This document shows, piece by piece, positions 17,788 to 26,211 of a stretch of DNA of 48,868 nt; the first letter of the stretch is position 1; the number at the start of each line of letters is the position of its first letter. A program made the translations under genes and the position numbers. Where the stretch lies: positions 1 to 48,868 of the forward strand of contig JAQBOK010000328.1 of NCBI GenBank assembly GCA_028288085.1, written 5' to 3'. The notes under the pieces were generated by a model. That model was not told where the DNA came from. It did not search any database and saw nothing but the letters and a program-made list of their open reading frames with translations. Origin of the DNA: Mucilaginibacter sp. (GTDB lineage Bacteria > Bacteroidota > Bacteroidia > Sphingobacteriales > Sphingobacteriaceae).

Positions 17788-19263
17788 TTATAATTCTTTC
17801 CTCAACCTTGCTACAGGGATATTCATTTGTTCACGGTATTTGGCCACGGTACGGCGGGCTATATTGTAACCGCTGTCTTTGAGTATATCGGTTAGTTTTT
17901 CATCAGCAAGGGGATGGCGTTTGTCTTCGGCGCCAATATGCTCTTCCAGTATTTTCTTAACTTCTTTGTTGGATACTTCTTCGCCACTCTCGGTTTGTAT
18001 GGCTTCTGAGAAAAATGATTTTAACAGATAGGTGCCATGTTCCGTTTGTACATATTTAGAATTGGCAACCCTTGATACGGTCGAAATATCCATGCCTATC
18101 CGGTCGGCAATATCTTTCAATATCATTGGCTTCAGGTTTTTATCATCGCCAGTCAGAAAAAACTCGTATTGATATTGCATGATGGAGTTCATGGTTTTCA
18201 ATAAAGTTTGCTGCCGCTGCTTAATGGCATCAATAAACCATTTTGCCGAATCCAGCTTTTGCTTTACAAATTGCACCGCCTCTTTTAGTTTTTTATCTCT
18301 TTGCGATGCCTTGTCGTAATGTTCAAACATTTCCTGGTAGGAGCGGCTTACGCGAAGCTCAGGTGCATTTTTTGAATTTAAGGTCAATATCAGGACACCA
18401 TCATTATTAGAGATATGGAAATCCGGTATTACCTGCATCTGCTTGGTATTTACCTCGTTGGAGTCTCCGGGTTTGGGGTTCAGCTTTAAAATCTCGTTAA
18501 TAACGGCCCTTAATTCCGGCGATGACATGTTAAGCGACTTTTCAAGCTTATCATAATGTTTACGGGTAAACTCATCCAGGTAATGCTCCACCACCAGTAT
18601 AGCTTTTTTTACGATCAGATCGGCAGGGTCTTTTCTTCTTAATTGTATCAGCAAACACTCCTGCAAACTGCGGGCACCCACGCCCGGAGGATCAAAGGAT
18701 TGGATAACCTTTAGCATTTCTTCTACCTCATCATCCTCTGCCATTATATTTTGCGAGAATGCCAGGTCGTCTGTAAGCGACGTGATTGACCGCCGAAGAT
18801 ATCCATCATCATCAAGACTGCCTATAATTTGCTGGCCTATCCTAAAGTCTTTATCCGATACTGGGAGCAGGTCAAGCTGGGCCTGTAGGTTTTCAAAAAA
18901 TGAACTTTGTACGGCAATAGGTATTTCTTTCCTTTCATCCTCATCGTCCCCGTTTTGATCATACCGGGACCCATAGTCATTTATATTATCTTCCTGCAGG
19001 TAATCCTCTATATTAAACTCGTCGGCAGGGCCAGAATCCTCATCGCTATTGTACGTATCCTCCTCAGGATCACGATCAGGATATTGTTCTTCGGGTTCGT
19101 TCAGATTAGTCAAACTCAAGTCTTCAAGAGCCGGATTTTCTTCCAATTCTTCTTTTATACGGGTATCAAGGGATACAGTAGGCACCTGCAACAATTTGAT
19201 AAATTGTATTTGCTGCGGGGATAACTTTTGTAAAAGTTTTTGTTGAAGATTCTGTTTAAGCAT
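17788..19263 (-). CDS. rpoN: RNA polymerase sigma-54 factor RpoN
   Basis: About 491 residues from the ATG at 19263 (MLKQNLQQKLLQKLSPQQIQFIKLL); the frame runs open nine codons further upstream. Region I is the glutamine-rich start with EELEENPAL, followed by a highly acidic region II (~50-115). The core-binding domain follows, then a helix-turn-helix, and the C-terminal RpoN box reads ARRTVAKYRE, which contacts the -24 promoter element. RpoN needs AAA+ activator proteins to open promoters; none is encoded in this window. It is divergent from mscL. Confidence 0.97.
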   Translation of the reverse strand: MLKQNLQQKLLQKLSPQQIQFIKLLQVPTVSLDTRIKEELEENPALEDLSLTNLNEPEEQYPDRDPEEDTYNSDEDSGPADEFNIEDYLQEDNINDYGSRYDQNGDDEDERKEIPIAVQSSFFENLQAQLDLLPVSDKDFRIGQQIIGSLDDDGYLRRSITSLTDDLAFSQNIMAEDDEVEEMLKVIQSFDPPGVGARSLQECLLIQLRRKDPADLIVKKAILVVEHYLDEFTRKHYDKLEKSLNMSSPELRAVINEILKLNPKPGDSNEVNTKQMQVIPDFHISNNDGVLILTLNSKNAPELRVSRSYQEMFEHYDKASQRDKKLKEAVQFVKQKLDSAKWFIDAIKQRQQTLLKTMNSIMQYQYEFFLTGDDKNLKPMILKDIADRIGMDISTVSRVANSKYVQTEHGTYLLKSFFSEAIQTESGEEVSNKEVKKILEEHIGAEDKRHPLADEKLTDILKDSGYNIARRTVAKYREQMNIPVARLRKEL

Positions 19264-19435
19264 AACTAGATAAGGCCAAAAATACATCAATTAACATAAA
19301 CTTAAAAAATTAACTTTATGCTATTTGTTATCAACCATTAAACGTAAAAATTTATTAAGGGTTCAGCGAAAAATTTAAATAAATACTTTGGTGAAAGAAT
19401 ATTTTAAATATCTTTAATTAACCAAATCCCATTTT

Positions 19436-19849
19436 ATGGCTATTATAAAAGAATTTAAAGAGTTTGCCATGCGTGGCAATGTTGTTGACCTTGCAGTGGG
19501 TGTTATCATCGGTGCCGCTTTTGGTAAAATTGTAACTTCATTGGTAAATGATGTTATAATGCCTCCCATTGGATACCTTACAGGTGGAATAGACTTTAAG
19601 AATTTAAAAGTTCTCTTAAAACAAGGCGATCCGGCCAAGAAAACTGCAGATGTTTCTGTCAATTATGGGAATTTTATCAATACGGTAATAGAATTCCTGA
19701 TCATAGCATTTTGTATTTTCATGGTAGTGAAAGCTATAAACTCACTGAAAAAGCCCGAAGAAGTGGCACCCGCTGTAGATCCGGAACCATCAAAAGAAGA
19801 GGTATTATTGACAGAGATAAGGGATTTATTAGCTAAAGGGCAAAAATAA
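19436..19849 (+). CDS. mscL: large-conductance mechanosensitive channel MscL
   Basis: This 137-residue inner-membrane channel protein has the standard length of MscL. The N-terminal helix and first transmembrane segment ([41 protein letters not shown]) are the most conserved part of the family. TM2 is [24 protein letters not shown], followed by a charged cytoplasmic helix ([13 protein letters not shown]). Pentamers open under membrane tension and release solutes on hypo-osmotic shock. It is a single gene between divergent rpoN and a convergent ChaN-like gene. Confidence 0.97.
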   Translation: MAIIKEFKEFAMRGNVVDLAVGVIIGAAFGKIVTSLVNDVIMPPIGYLTGGIDFKNLKVLLKQGDPAKKTADVSVNYGNFINTVIEFLIIAFCIFMVVKAINSLKKPEEVAPAVDPEPSKEEVLLTEIRDLLAKGQK

Positions 19850-19917
19850 AGTTAATGTAAAAATCATTGTCAACAATAAAAGTTAAGAGTGTTTGGTAAG
19901 TTGATTTAGGTGTATTC

Positions 19918-20796
19918 TCAGAATGTCTTCGGCAACTTTGGATCGGTTAAAATAATATAATCATTATTGGTACTGAATTTACTCCAGTCCGGGTTATCAA
20001 AATTATCATCAGAAAAACAGGCGATATTTAATATTTTTGCTTTGGCTGCATATTTTTTTAGTTGTGCTGCCGTGCCTAATTTTTCTTCACTATGAAACCC
20101 CCCGTTCACCTGTAGTATCTTATAATTCTTGTGTTTTTTGTAAAATCGGGCTATTGACCATCCCATTGTGGCGTCCCAAAGGTTTTGTGCCTGGTACATT
20201 TGCATTCCAGTCATGGCATTGTGGCCACCCATTACCTGTATAAATTTTTCATAATATGCCCCGGTGGCAGTATCAACCGGTAGGGGAGGAAGCCAGGATT
20301 TGCCGACGGCGTCCAGATTTTGTAACCCGGTTAAGCCCATTCTGTTAACCATATTTACATATCGCGCAGGCGCATTGGCAGCTACAACAGGTATGTGGCC
20401 TGTTTTAGCCAACTCAATTAAAGGGCGATAATCCTTGTAATTTTTCCATGCCCGGCCTTCGCTAATAAAATTCTTTTCCCGTATCAGTCCCTCCAGGTAT
20501 TCATTCAACACGGTTTGGCAATCGGTTTCAAACATTTCCATGGTCAAAGCTACCCTGCCGGGGTATTTCTGAGACAGTTGTTTAAATAATTCATATTCAA
20601 GTAAGTGGCAGGTGGAATCATTGTGTTCTTCCCCAAAAAACAGCACATCAGCCTTATCCATATCGTTAATCATATCATTAACTGATACCAATTTGTGGGC
20701 TTTAGTATCATATATCTTATAATGCGATGTCGAATTACCCTGGCAAAACGCGAAAATAGGTGTAAATAAAAGCAGGAGGACGGTTAGAAATTTCAT
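19918..20796 (-). CDS. ChaN-like heme-binding/uptake-type protein
   Basis: This 292-residue exported protein starts with a signal peptide (MKFLTVLLLLFTPIFAFCQG). The cysteine could be a weak lipobox, so it may be lipid-anchored. The conserved core VLFFGEEHNDSTCHLLEYELFKQL, with RVALTMEMFETDCQTVLNEYLEG and VAANAPARYVNMVNRMGL, matches the ChaN family (DUF399), which is related to the EreA/TIKI fold. ChaN of Campylobacter binds heme, and iron-related uptake has been proposed; an enzymatic role is also possible because of the GEEH motif. It stands alone with no linked TonB receptor in view. Confidence 0.8.
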   Translation of the reverse strand: MKFLTVLLLLFTPIFAFCQGNSTSHYKIYDTKAHKLVSVNDMINDMDKADVLFFGEEHNDSTCHLLEYELFKQLSQKYPGRVALTMEMFETDCQTVLNEYLEGLIREKNFISEGRAWKNYKDYRPLIELAKTGHIPVVAANAPARYVNMVNRMGLTGLQNLDAVGKSWLPPLPVDTATGAYYEKFIQVMGGHNAMTGMQMYQAQNLWDATMGWSIARFYKKHKNYKILQVNGGFHSEEKLGTAAQLKKYAAKAKILNIACFSDDNFDNPDWSKFSTNNDYIILTDPKLPKTF

Positions 20797-20894
20797 ATCT
20801 GTAATTTAAATGTACCTGTTGTAAGCCTTATGCCATATATATAAACTGTTAAATTACAATATGTAAATCTGTTGGGCAAATAAGTGTAATTGTA

Positions 20895-20925
20895 TTTGAA
20901 AAGTTTAAAAATTACACTACATTTG
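20895..20925 (+). promoter_or_regulatory. rpmH promoter, textbook Bacteroidota type
   Basis: TTTG (20895-20898), exactly 19 bases, then TACATTTG (20918-20925) fit the TTTG-N19-TAnnTTTG consensus completely. The rpmH ATG follows 40 bases after the -7 box. This is the best promoter match in the window, as expected for a ribosomal protein gene. Confidence 0.8.
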
Positions 20926-20965
20926 CACTCTTGTTTTTAAAAACGACGAATAGAATAAAATAGCA

Positions 20966-21124
20966 ATGAAAAGAACGTTTCAGCCTTCCCAAAGGAAAAG
21001 AAGAAATAAACACGGTTTCCGTGAGCGCATGTCAACTGCTAACGGCAGAAGAATATTGTCAGCAAGAAGAGCAAAAGGCAGAAAAAGATTATCTGTTTCT
21101 GACGAACGCCTTCACAAAGCGTAA
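20966..21124 (+). CDS. rpmH: 50S ribosomal protein L34
   Basis: This 52-codon gene encodes [20 protein letters not shown], followed by [20 protein letters not shown] and [12 protein letters not shown]. The signature [22 protein letters not shown] and the very basic composition are diagnostic for bacterial L34, a small protein of the large ribosomal subunit. The gene heads rpmH-rnpA-yidD-tsaB, with 64 bases before rnpA. The linkage of rpmH and rnpA is ancient and widely conserved. Confidence 0.98.
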   Translation: MKRTFQPSQRKRRNKHGFRERMSTANGRRILSARRAKGRKRLSVSDERLHKA

Positions 21125-21188
21125 TTTGCTTAATTCTCCTTACAGGTAGGGGCTCGGGCCGGATATTTTTTAAATTTGCGGTTCAGGC

Positions 21189-21581
21189 ATGAGCAAAATA
21201 TACACATTTACAAAAGAAGAACGTTTATGTAATAAAAAGCTGATTGATGGGCTTTTTCATAACGGTTCTTCTTTTTTATGTTATCCTTTTAAAGTTTCGT
21301 GGCAGGTTGTTGATCAGCACCAGGTATTCCCTGCGCAGGTGCTGTTTTCGGTTTCTAAAAAGCGATACAAGCGTGCTGTAGACCGCAACCTGATAAAGCG
21401 GCGCATTCGCGAAGCTTATCGTTTACATAAGCAGCAATATTTATATGCGTTGTGTATCGAAAAAGATAAAAAGATCATATTTTCAATAGGATACATAGGC
21501 AAGGAGATTGCCGATTATGCTCTTATCGGGAAAAAAATGTTGAAGGTTTTAACCCTGCTTTCTGAACAAATTGCCAAATGA
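21189..21581 (+). CDS. rnpA: ribonuclease P protein component
   Basis: This 130-residue basic protein is the protein subunit of RNase P, which matures the 5' ends of tRNAs. The RNR-like motif appears as [25 protein letters not shown], the conserved RNA-binding helix. The N-terminal [23 protein letters not shown] is the usual opening that binds precursor leader RNA. It lies after rpmH and overlaps yidD by four bases (ATGA), so the two are translationally coupled. Confidence 0.97.
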   Translation: MSKIYTFTKEERLCNKKLIDGLFHNGSSFLCYPFKVSWQVVDQHQVFPAQVLFSVSKKRYKRAVDRNLIKRRIREAYRLHKQQYLYALCIEKDKKIIFSIGYIGKEIADYALIGKKMLKVLTLLSEQIAK

Positions 21582-21820
21582 TGGTGATTGTAAACATATT
21601 TAAAACGATAATTGGAGGCATTTTTATTGTCCTTATCAAAATATACCAATACTTTATTTCTCCGCTTACCGGTGCTTCCTGCCGTTATACACCCACCTGC
21701 TCACAATACGGGGTTGAAGCAATAAAAAAACACGGTGCCTTTAAAGGCGGATGGTTAACTTTAAAACGTATTGCCAGTTGTAACCCTTGGGGAGGCCACG
21801 GGCATGACCCTGTACCCTGA
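21578..21820 (+). CDS. yidD: membrane protein insertion efficiency factor YidD
   Basis: This 80-residue protein carries the family block [53 protein letters not shown], with its conserved cysteines and terminal GGHDPVP-like tail. The N-terminal half is an amphipathic or membrane-associated helix ([23 protein letters not shown]). YidD assists the YidC insertase at the inner membrane. yidC itself is not next to it here. It overlaps rnpA by four bases and ends six bases before tsaB. Confidence 0.96.
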   Translation: MMVIVNIFKTIIGGIFIVLIKIYQYFISPLTGASCRYTPTCSQYGVEAIKKHGAFKGGWLTLKRIASCNPWGGHGHDPVP

Positions 21821-21826
21821 ATTGAT

Positions 21827-22519
21827 ATGAGCCTGATATTACAAATTGAAACCGCAACCACCGTATGTTCTGTAGCCCTGGCAGATGATGGCAATATATT
21901 GGCTTATAAGGAAATAGAGCAACGCAATATACACGCCGAAGCCATCACTTTATTTATAGATGAACTTTTTGGGGCAGTTGGCAAACAATATAATGAACTG
22001 GATGCGGTTGCTGTAAGCTGCGGGCCGGGCTCCTATACTGGTTTGCGTATCGGTGTATCAACGGCGAAGGGTTTGTGTTTTGCCCTGGATAAGCCGCTTA
22101 TTGCTGTAGAAACTCTTTTAGCTATGACAGATGGTATTATAGCCCGGAATGATTTTGCCGGCAACAGCAATATCTTATTATGTCCCATGATAGATGCCAG
22201 GCGCATGGAGGTGTTTACAGCTGTATTTGATATTAAAGGTAACAGGGTGAGGCCAACATCTGCTGAGATCATTGATGAAAATAGCTTTAGCGATCTGCTG
22301 CAAACTAATAAGATAATATTTTTTGGAGATGGTGCATTAAAATGCAGTGAAGTATTGGGAGTAAACCCTAATGTGCAAATCGTTACCGCCTTTTTTAACT
22401 CGGCACGCCATCTTACTAAAAGGGCGCTGGAAAAGTATGCTGCAAAGGACTTTGAAGATACAGCCTATTTTGAGCCATATTATTTAAAAGATTTTATAGC
22501 CGGAAAAAAGGCGCTTTAA
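21827..22519 (+). CDS. tsaB: tRNA threonylcarbamoyladenosine biosynthesis protein TsaB
   Basis: This 230-residue protein has the ASKHA-fold opening LILQIETATTVCSVALADDGNILAYKEIEQRNIHAEAITLFIDELF and the block AVSCGPGSYTGLRIGVSTAKGLCFALDKPLIAVETLLAM, both diagnostic of TsaB. It pairs with TsaD and TsaE to make the t6A37 modification on ANN-decoding tRNAs; TsaB is the non-catalytic scaffold. Its place directly after yidD gives a small RNA-maturation and translation cluster. It is convergent with a DUF5723-like gene two bases away. Confidence 0.95.
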   Translation: MSLILQIETATTVCSVALADDGNILAYKEIEQRNIHAEAITLFIDELFGAVGKQYNELDAVAVSCGPGSYTGLRIGVSTAKGLCFALDKPLIAVETLLAMTDGIIARNDFAGNSNILLCPMIDARRMEVFTAVFDIKGNRVRPTSAEIIDENSFSDLLQTNKIIFFGDGALKCSEVLGVNPNVQIVTAFFNSARHLTKRALEKYAAKDFEDTAYFEPYYLKDFIAGKKAL

Positions 22520-22520
22520 A

Positions 22521-23945
22521 TTACCAATTGGTTTTAAACAGGCGATTGTATAATCTGCCAAAAAAACCTTTTTCACCATTAGGAATAGTACTGGCATTCA
22601 TAGGATGCTCAATTACAGGTCCAAATTTTAAAGAAAATCCTAAGAAAAAATCAGCCCCGGTAAACGACCCGTTGGAATACGCAGTGGGATTGCTGTGTGC
22701 ACCTGCAAGTGTGGCTGTTTGCAAAAGACGTTCGGTGCCAATAAAAAACTCCCCGTTGTAAGATTTGATCATGAATTGTGTGCCAAAATTAAACAGGTTC
22801 AAATTATCATACGATGCCGTTAAGCTTACATTGTAGTTGTTATATTGAAAGCGGTTTACGAACGCGCCCGTAAACCCACTGTATAATAACTCTTTGGATG
22901 CAATAAGCGTTGGCAAGTATTTAATAGTTGTATTATCATCTAACCAATAGGATTTGGTAGCGCTTAACTCAAACCTGCCATCGGTAGCCGAAGTAAATGA
23001 ACCGCCTTTTTGGCCCGATATAGCAATATTGTGTATCGTATTATAAATGCTATCTTCCCGTTTGCTTGCAGAAAGGCCAACTGCTGTTTTTGTAGCATTA
23101 AAATTAGAAGTAAATGAGTTACTATACCAATGAATAAATCCCAGGTCCTTTATATTTGCCTGGAAAGTTATTCCCTCATCTGTGAGGTAAGATGTGCCTA
23201 TGCTTAAGGCCGCTCCCGGACTTCGGAGGGTTGGTAAAAAGCTCCGTGTATCTAATTTCCCCGGACCCTGGCTTACCTGGTATTTTCCCCTCAATGAGAT
23301 CGAAGCTGCATCATTTGCTTTATCAAAATTGATGTGAGATTCATAAACATCCATCTTGGTATAATCTATACCCATCAACGCGCTTATTTTAAACCCTATA
23401 GCCAGCTGTTTGCTTAATTTTTCGCGATATGAAAATCCGATCGAATTATATACCTGGTAATAATAATGATTGTTAAGAACATTATCATAGATGTTATTAG
23501 CGAAAGCTGTTGGTCCATTCAACAGTGCTATTGATTCATCCGAAATACTTCCTTTTCCTTCTGCTTTGGTTTCAATAAAAAAGCCCGTCTCTACATCGCC
23601 ATTCAAACTGTTGAACATTTTGAACATAATAGAATATGCATTAGCGTTAATGCCTGCAGTACTGTATTTACCGCTCCCTATTTGTAGCGCGGCATTATTA
23701 TACTTACCACCAAATGCGCGGCTTACCAACGTTGATTGTGCATCCCCCGTCAGAAAAAAGCTTCCATTCAAATTTGGTACGAGAAAATTGAAAGCATACA
23801 TTTTGCTTGTATCGGTCCAAAAAGACTTCTGCGAGGGGTTTTCAAATGAATCATACAGGGTACCTGTATTATACTGAGAAAATTGTTGCGAAAAGCCCTT
23901 TACTGCAAATAATAGTAAGCAAAAAACAAGTAGAATTCTCTTCAT
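22521..23945 (-). CDS. DUF5723-like outer-membrane beta-barrel protein
   Basis: This 474-residue protein has a signal peptide (MKRILLVFCLLLFAVKGFSQQ). The mature part is rich in alternating aromatic and polar strands with glycine/asparagine turns, as expected for an outer-membrane barrel. The passage NTGTLYDSFENPSQKSFWTDTSKMYAFNFLVPNLNGSFFLTGDAQ resembles the N-terminus of DUF5723 proteins of Bacteroidota, whose function is unknown. The mature protein ends GFFGRLYNRLFKTNW rather than in a type IX secretion signal. The family name is recalled, not searched. Confidence 0.6.
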   Translation of the reverse strand: MKRILLVFCLLLFAVKGFSQQFSQYNTGTLYDSFENPSQKSFWTDTSKMYAFNFLVPNLNGSFFLTGDAQSTLVSRAFGGKYNNAALQIGSGKYSTAGINANAYSIMFKMFNSLNGDVETGFFIETKAEGKGSISDESIALLNGPTAFANNIYDNVLNNHYYYQVYNSIGFSYREKLSKQLAIGFKISALMGIDYTKMDVYESHINFDKANDAASISLRGKYQVSQGPGKLDTRSFLPTLRSPGAALSIGTSYLTDEGITFQANIKDLGFIHWYSNSFTSNFNATKTAVGLSASKREDSIYNTIHNIAISGQKGGSFTSATDGRFELSATKSYWLDDNTTIKYLPTLIASKELLYSGFTGAFVNRFQYNNYNVSLTASYDNLNLFNFGTQFMIKSYNGEFFIGTERLLQTATLAGAHSNPTAYSNGSFTGADFFLGFSLKFGPVIEHPMNASTIPNGEKGFFGRLYNRLFKTNW

Positions 23946-24098
23946 TATATCGTTCAGGGGCTATATGATATTATAAAAGTCTTAAAGATAAACTTCGAAA
24001 ACTATATTTATACTAAAAATTAAAAAATAACAGCTATCTGCTTTAAACGAAATTTAAGGCTTATGGTTGTGTATAAACAACATATTTTTATAAAATTA

Positions 24099-25685
24099 TT
24101 ACTTTCCTGCGGTGGTGTCGGCGCTTAAGCGCACACAAAAGTTGGTGTAGTAATTTTTGTCGGATGAAGTAAATTGCCATGAGGCTGCATAAAAATCTTT
24201 CCATCCGGGCGTGGCAGTTTCAAATGACTTATAAAATGGCGGTTTCATATTCTCCTTAAACAACGGTTGGGCGTTTTTAAAGTGAATAAAAAATGAAACG
24301 TTGCTTCTTTCTGCTAACAGGTCATTAAAACTGGTATAACCCTCTGTTTTACTTATAAATTTACGATTATTATAACTGTCATCATAGCTTGCAAGTTCAG
24401 ATACACTATTAGTTAAAACCAGGTAATTGTCCATTACCTTAAAGTAGGGCCTTTTAAATATGCTAAATGCATCTCCAAGCAATAATTGAGGCAGTTTTTC
24501 GTAATTAAACACCCCTGTATTATCATTGTTCATTTTGCTGATGTTGATCATTAAAGTACGCAGCTTTGACCCATCTTTAACTTGTATAATGGCTATTTTT
24601 TCCTGGTAACGGGTAGTTATAACGGCAAATTCATTGCTTAGCAAACCGGCAAATTCAGTCTGGATATTTATACCTGTTTCGGTTTTTATTTTATTAAATA
24701 TTGATGATCTTTCGTTCTTAAAGCTGCTTTTGTTTTGCCAGTCAGACAAATCTGCTTCAAATTTTTTCGGATCTGAAACTGCAAAATCAGTACTGTAAGC
24801 GGTTGTCGACGGAAAAATTTCTTTTAAGTGATTTACAACGGGTTGCTGGTAACTAAACAGGCTTAAATAAGTACCGGCATTAACGCCGGGGATCTGCGTT
24901 GCACCGTTAAACATTAAAGCATCACTTTTATAATTGAGACTTAAAGCAGCAAAAGCAGGCAATTGCCTGAAGCCTTTAAAAATATCAACGTTTTTATTTA
25001 TAAACAACTGCTCAAATATGGGTGTCAATGCCTCATAATTGACATATAAATTGGCTAAAGAATTTGATCGTTGCTGGTCAGACATCAATACAAATGCTTG
25101 TTTCTCCTTTTTATAATCATATTTAGCACAGGTTTCCATCAGGTCTTTTGAAAAACTTCCCGAAATGGTATGGTCTTCATTGTCAATCAAATAAAAACGT
25201 CTTTTCAGATCATTCAAATAGATCGTATAACCTTGTTTTCCACCTAAAACTATGGTATTAATTACAATGCCACTTTTAGGTTGTTTCAATATCTCGTCAA
25301 ACAGTTCGGGTTGAAACCCCTTTGAAACAGAGGTCGTGAGCAGAAAATCAATATCGTTACCTTTTTGTGGATGCAGGGAAATGAAAATATTTTGCCCGCT
25401 AAAATAGGGTTCAAATAGTGGGTTTAAAAGTATGAGTTTTCGCAGTTCGGTCAATTCAGCCAGCTTCTCTTCCCCGGCAACAGAGGCAAATAACTTATTG
25501 CCGGTAAAGATATCATAGAACCCTTTTTCATTATTAAATTCAAATATAAGAGAAGCGTCATTTGGTATGGTGCGCATAACCTGGCTTGTATGCCCCGTAA
25601 TACTGTTTAAATTTTTAAAGTAAACAACGGTTACCAGCACTGTAGTTACAAACAATATAATAGTGATAAATATTAGTCGTTTCAT
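24099..25685 (-). CDS. membrane-anchored extracytoplasmic protein of unknown function
   Basis: About 528 residues from the ATG at 25685 (MKRLIFITIILFVTTVLVTVVYF). The single N-terminal hydrophobic helix looks like an uncleaved anchor, with the remaining ~500 residues outside the cytoplasm. I do not recognise the family with confidence. The body shows a roughly repeated pattern (DASLIFEFNNEKGFYDIF early, then SNVSFFIHFKNAQPLF late), reminiscent of DUF3352-type proteins, but this is a guess. It has no enzymatic motif, few cysteines and no lipobox. A good promoter lies just upstream (25700-25730). It is divergent from the DUF423 gene. Confidence 0.7.
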   Translation of the reverse strand: MKRLIFITIILFVTTVLVTVVYFKNLNSITGHTSQVMRTIPNDASLIFEFNNEKGFYDIFTGNKLFASVAGEEKLAELTELRKLILLNPLFEPYFSGQNIFISLHPQKGNDIDFLLTTSVSKGFQPELFDEILKQPKSGIVINTIVLGGKQGYTIYLNDLKRRFYLIDNEDHTISGSFSKDLMETCAKYDYKKEKQAFVLMSDQQRSNSLANLYVNYEALTPIFEQLFINKNVDIFKGFRQLPAFAALSLNYKSDALMFNGATQIPGVNAGTYLSLFSYQQPVVNHLKEIFPSTTAYSTDFAVSDPKKFEADLSDWQNKSSFKNERSSIFNKIKTETGINIQTEFAGLLSNEFAVITTRYQEKIAIIQVKDGSKLRTLMINISKMNNDNTGVFNYEKLPQLLLGDAFSIFKRPYFKVMDNYLVLTNSVSELASYDDSYNNRKFISKTEGYTSFNDLLAERSNVSFFIHFKNAQPLFKENMKPPFYKSFETATPGWKDFYAASWQFTSSDKNYYTNFCVRLSADTTAGK

Positions 25686-25699
25686 GGCTGCCAATCTTA

Positions 25700-25730
25700 C
25701 AAAGGTAGATTTTTACAGGGCAGTCGTAAA
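25700..25730 (-). promoter_or_regulatory. promoter of the unknown anchored-protein gene
   Basis: On the minus strand TTTA (25727-25730), 19 bases, then TACCTTTG (25700-25707) match TTTG-N19-TAnnTTTG with one mismatch. The -7 box ends 15 bases before the ATG at 25685, which supports that start and implies a short leader. Confidence 0.5.
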
Positions 25731-25769
25731 GTAATACTTTCAATTGGTAACTTAGCACTTTATATCCTG

Positions 25770-26162
25770 ATGAACAGACAAATAATTATTACGGCCTGCG
25801 TTTTGGGGTTACTGGCAGTAATGGCCGGGGCTTTTGCTGCCCACGGCTTAAAACCACTGTTAGCGCCGCCACGCCTTGAGATATGGCATACTGCTGTACA
25901 ATATCAATTTTATCATGTTTTTGCATTACTGTTTCTTTCCACTTTTACCAATTTAAAAAACAACTTGGTCAGCACTGCTTATTATATGTTCACATTAGGT
26001 ATTATCCTGTTTTCAGGTTCTTTGTATTTGCTTGCCTGTCGTGAATTATTGGGATGGAGATGGATTGTTGCAATGGGACCGGTTACACCGCTTGGTGGTT
26101 TGCTATTTATCGCAGGCTGGGCAACAATGGCTTTGGCCGCTTTCAGAAACAAACTTAGATAA
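25770..26162 (+). CDS. DUF423 family membrane protein (YgdD/YwdK-like)
   Basis: This 130-residue protein with four hydrophobic segments carries the family hallmark GAFAAHGLKPLLAPPRLEIWHTAVQYQFYHVFALLFLS. The remaining helices include YYMFTLGIILFSGSLYLLAC and GPVTPLGGLLFIAGWATMALAAF. DUF423 proteins are small inner-membrane proteins of unknown function found in many bacteria. It lies 49 bases upstream of the chosen priA start on the same strand and may share its transcript. Confidence 0.9.
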   Translation: MNRQIIITACVLGLLAVMAGAFAAHGLKPLLAPPRLEIWHTAVQYQFYHVFALLFLSTFTNLKNNLVSTAYYMFTLGIILFSGSLYLLACRELLGWRWIVAMGPVTPLGGLLFIAGWATMALAAFRNKLR

Positions 26163-26211
26163 GCGAACTCTTGAGCGCCACCCAGAACAAATAACTGTGA
26201 AAAACAAACAC

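Noticed and set aside
26032..26211. 60-codon upstream extension of priA into the DUF423 gene
   Set aside because: The extra residues overlap a well-supported gene in another frame and do not resemble the PriA N-terminus.
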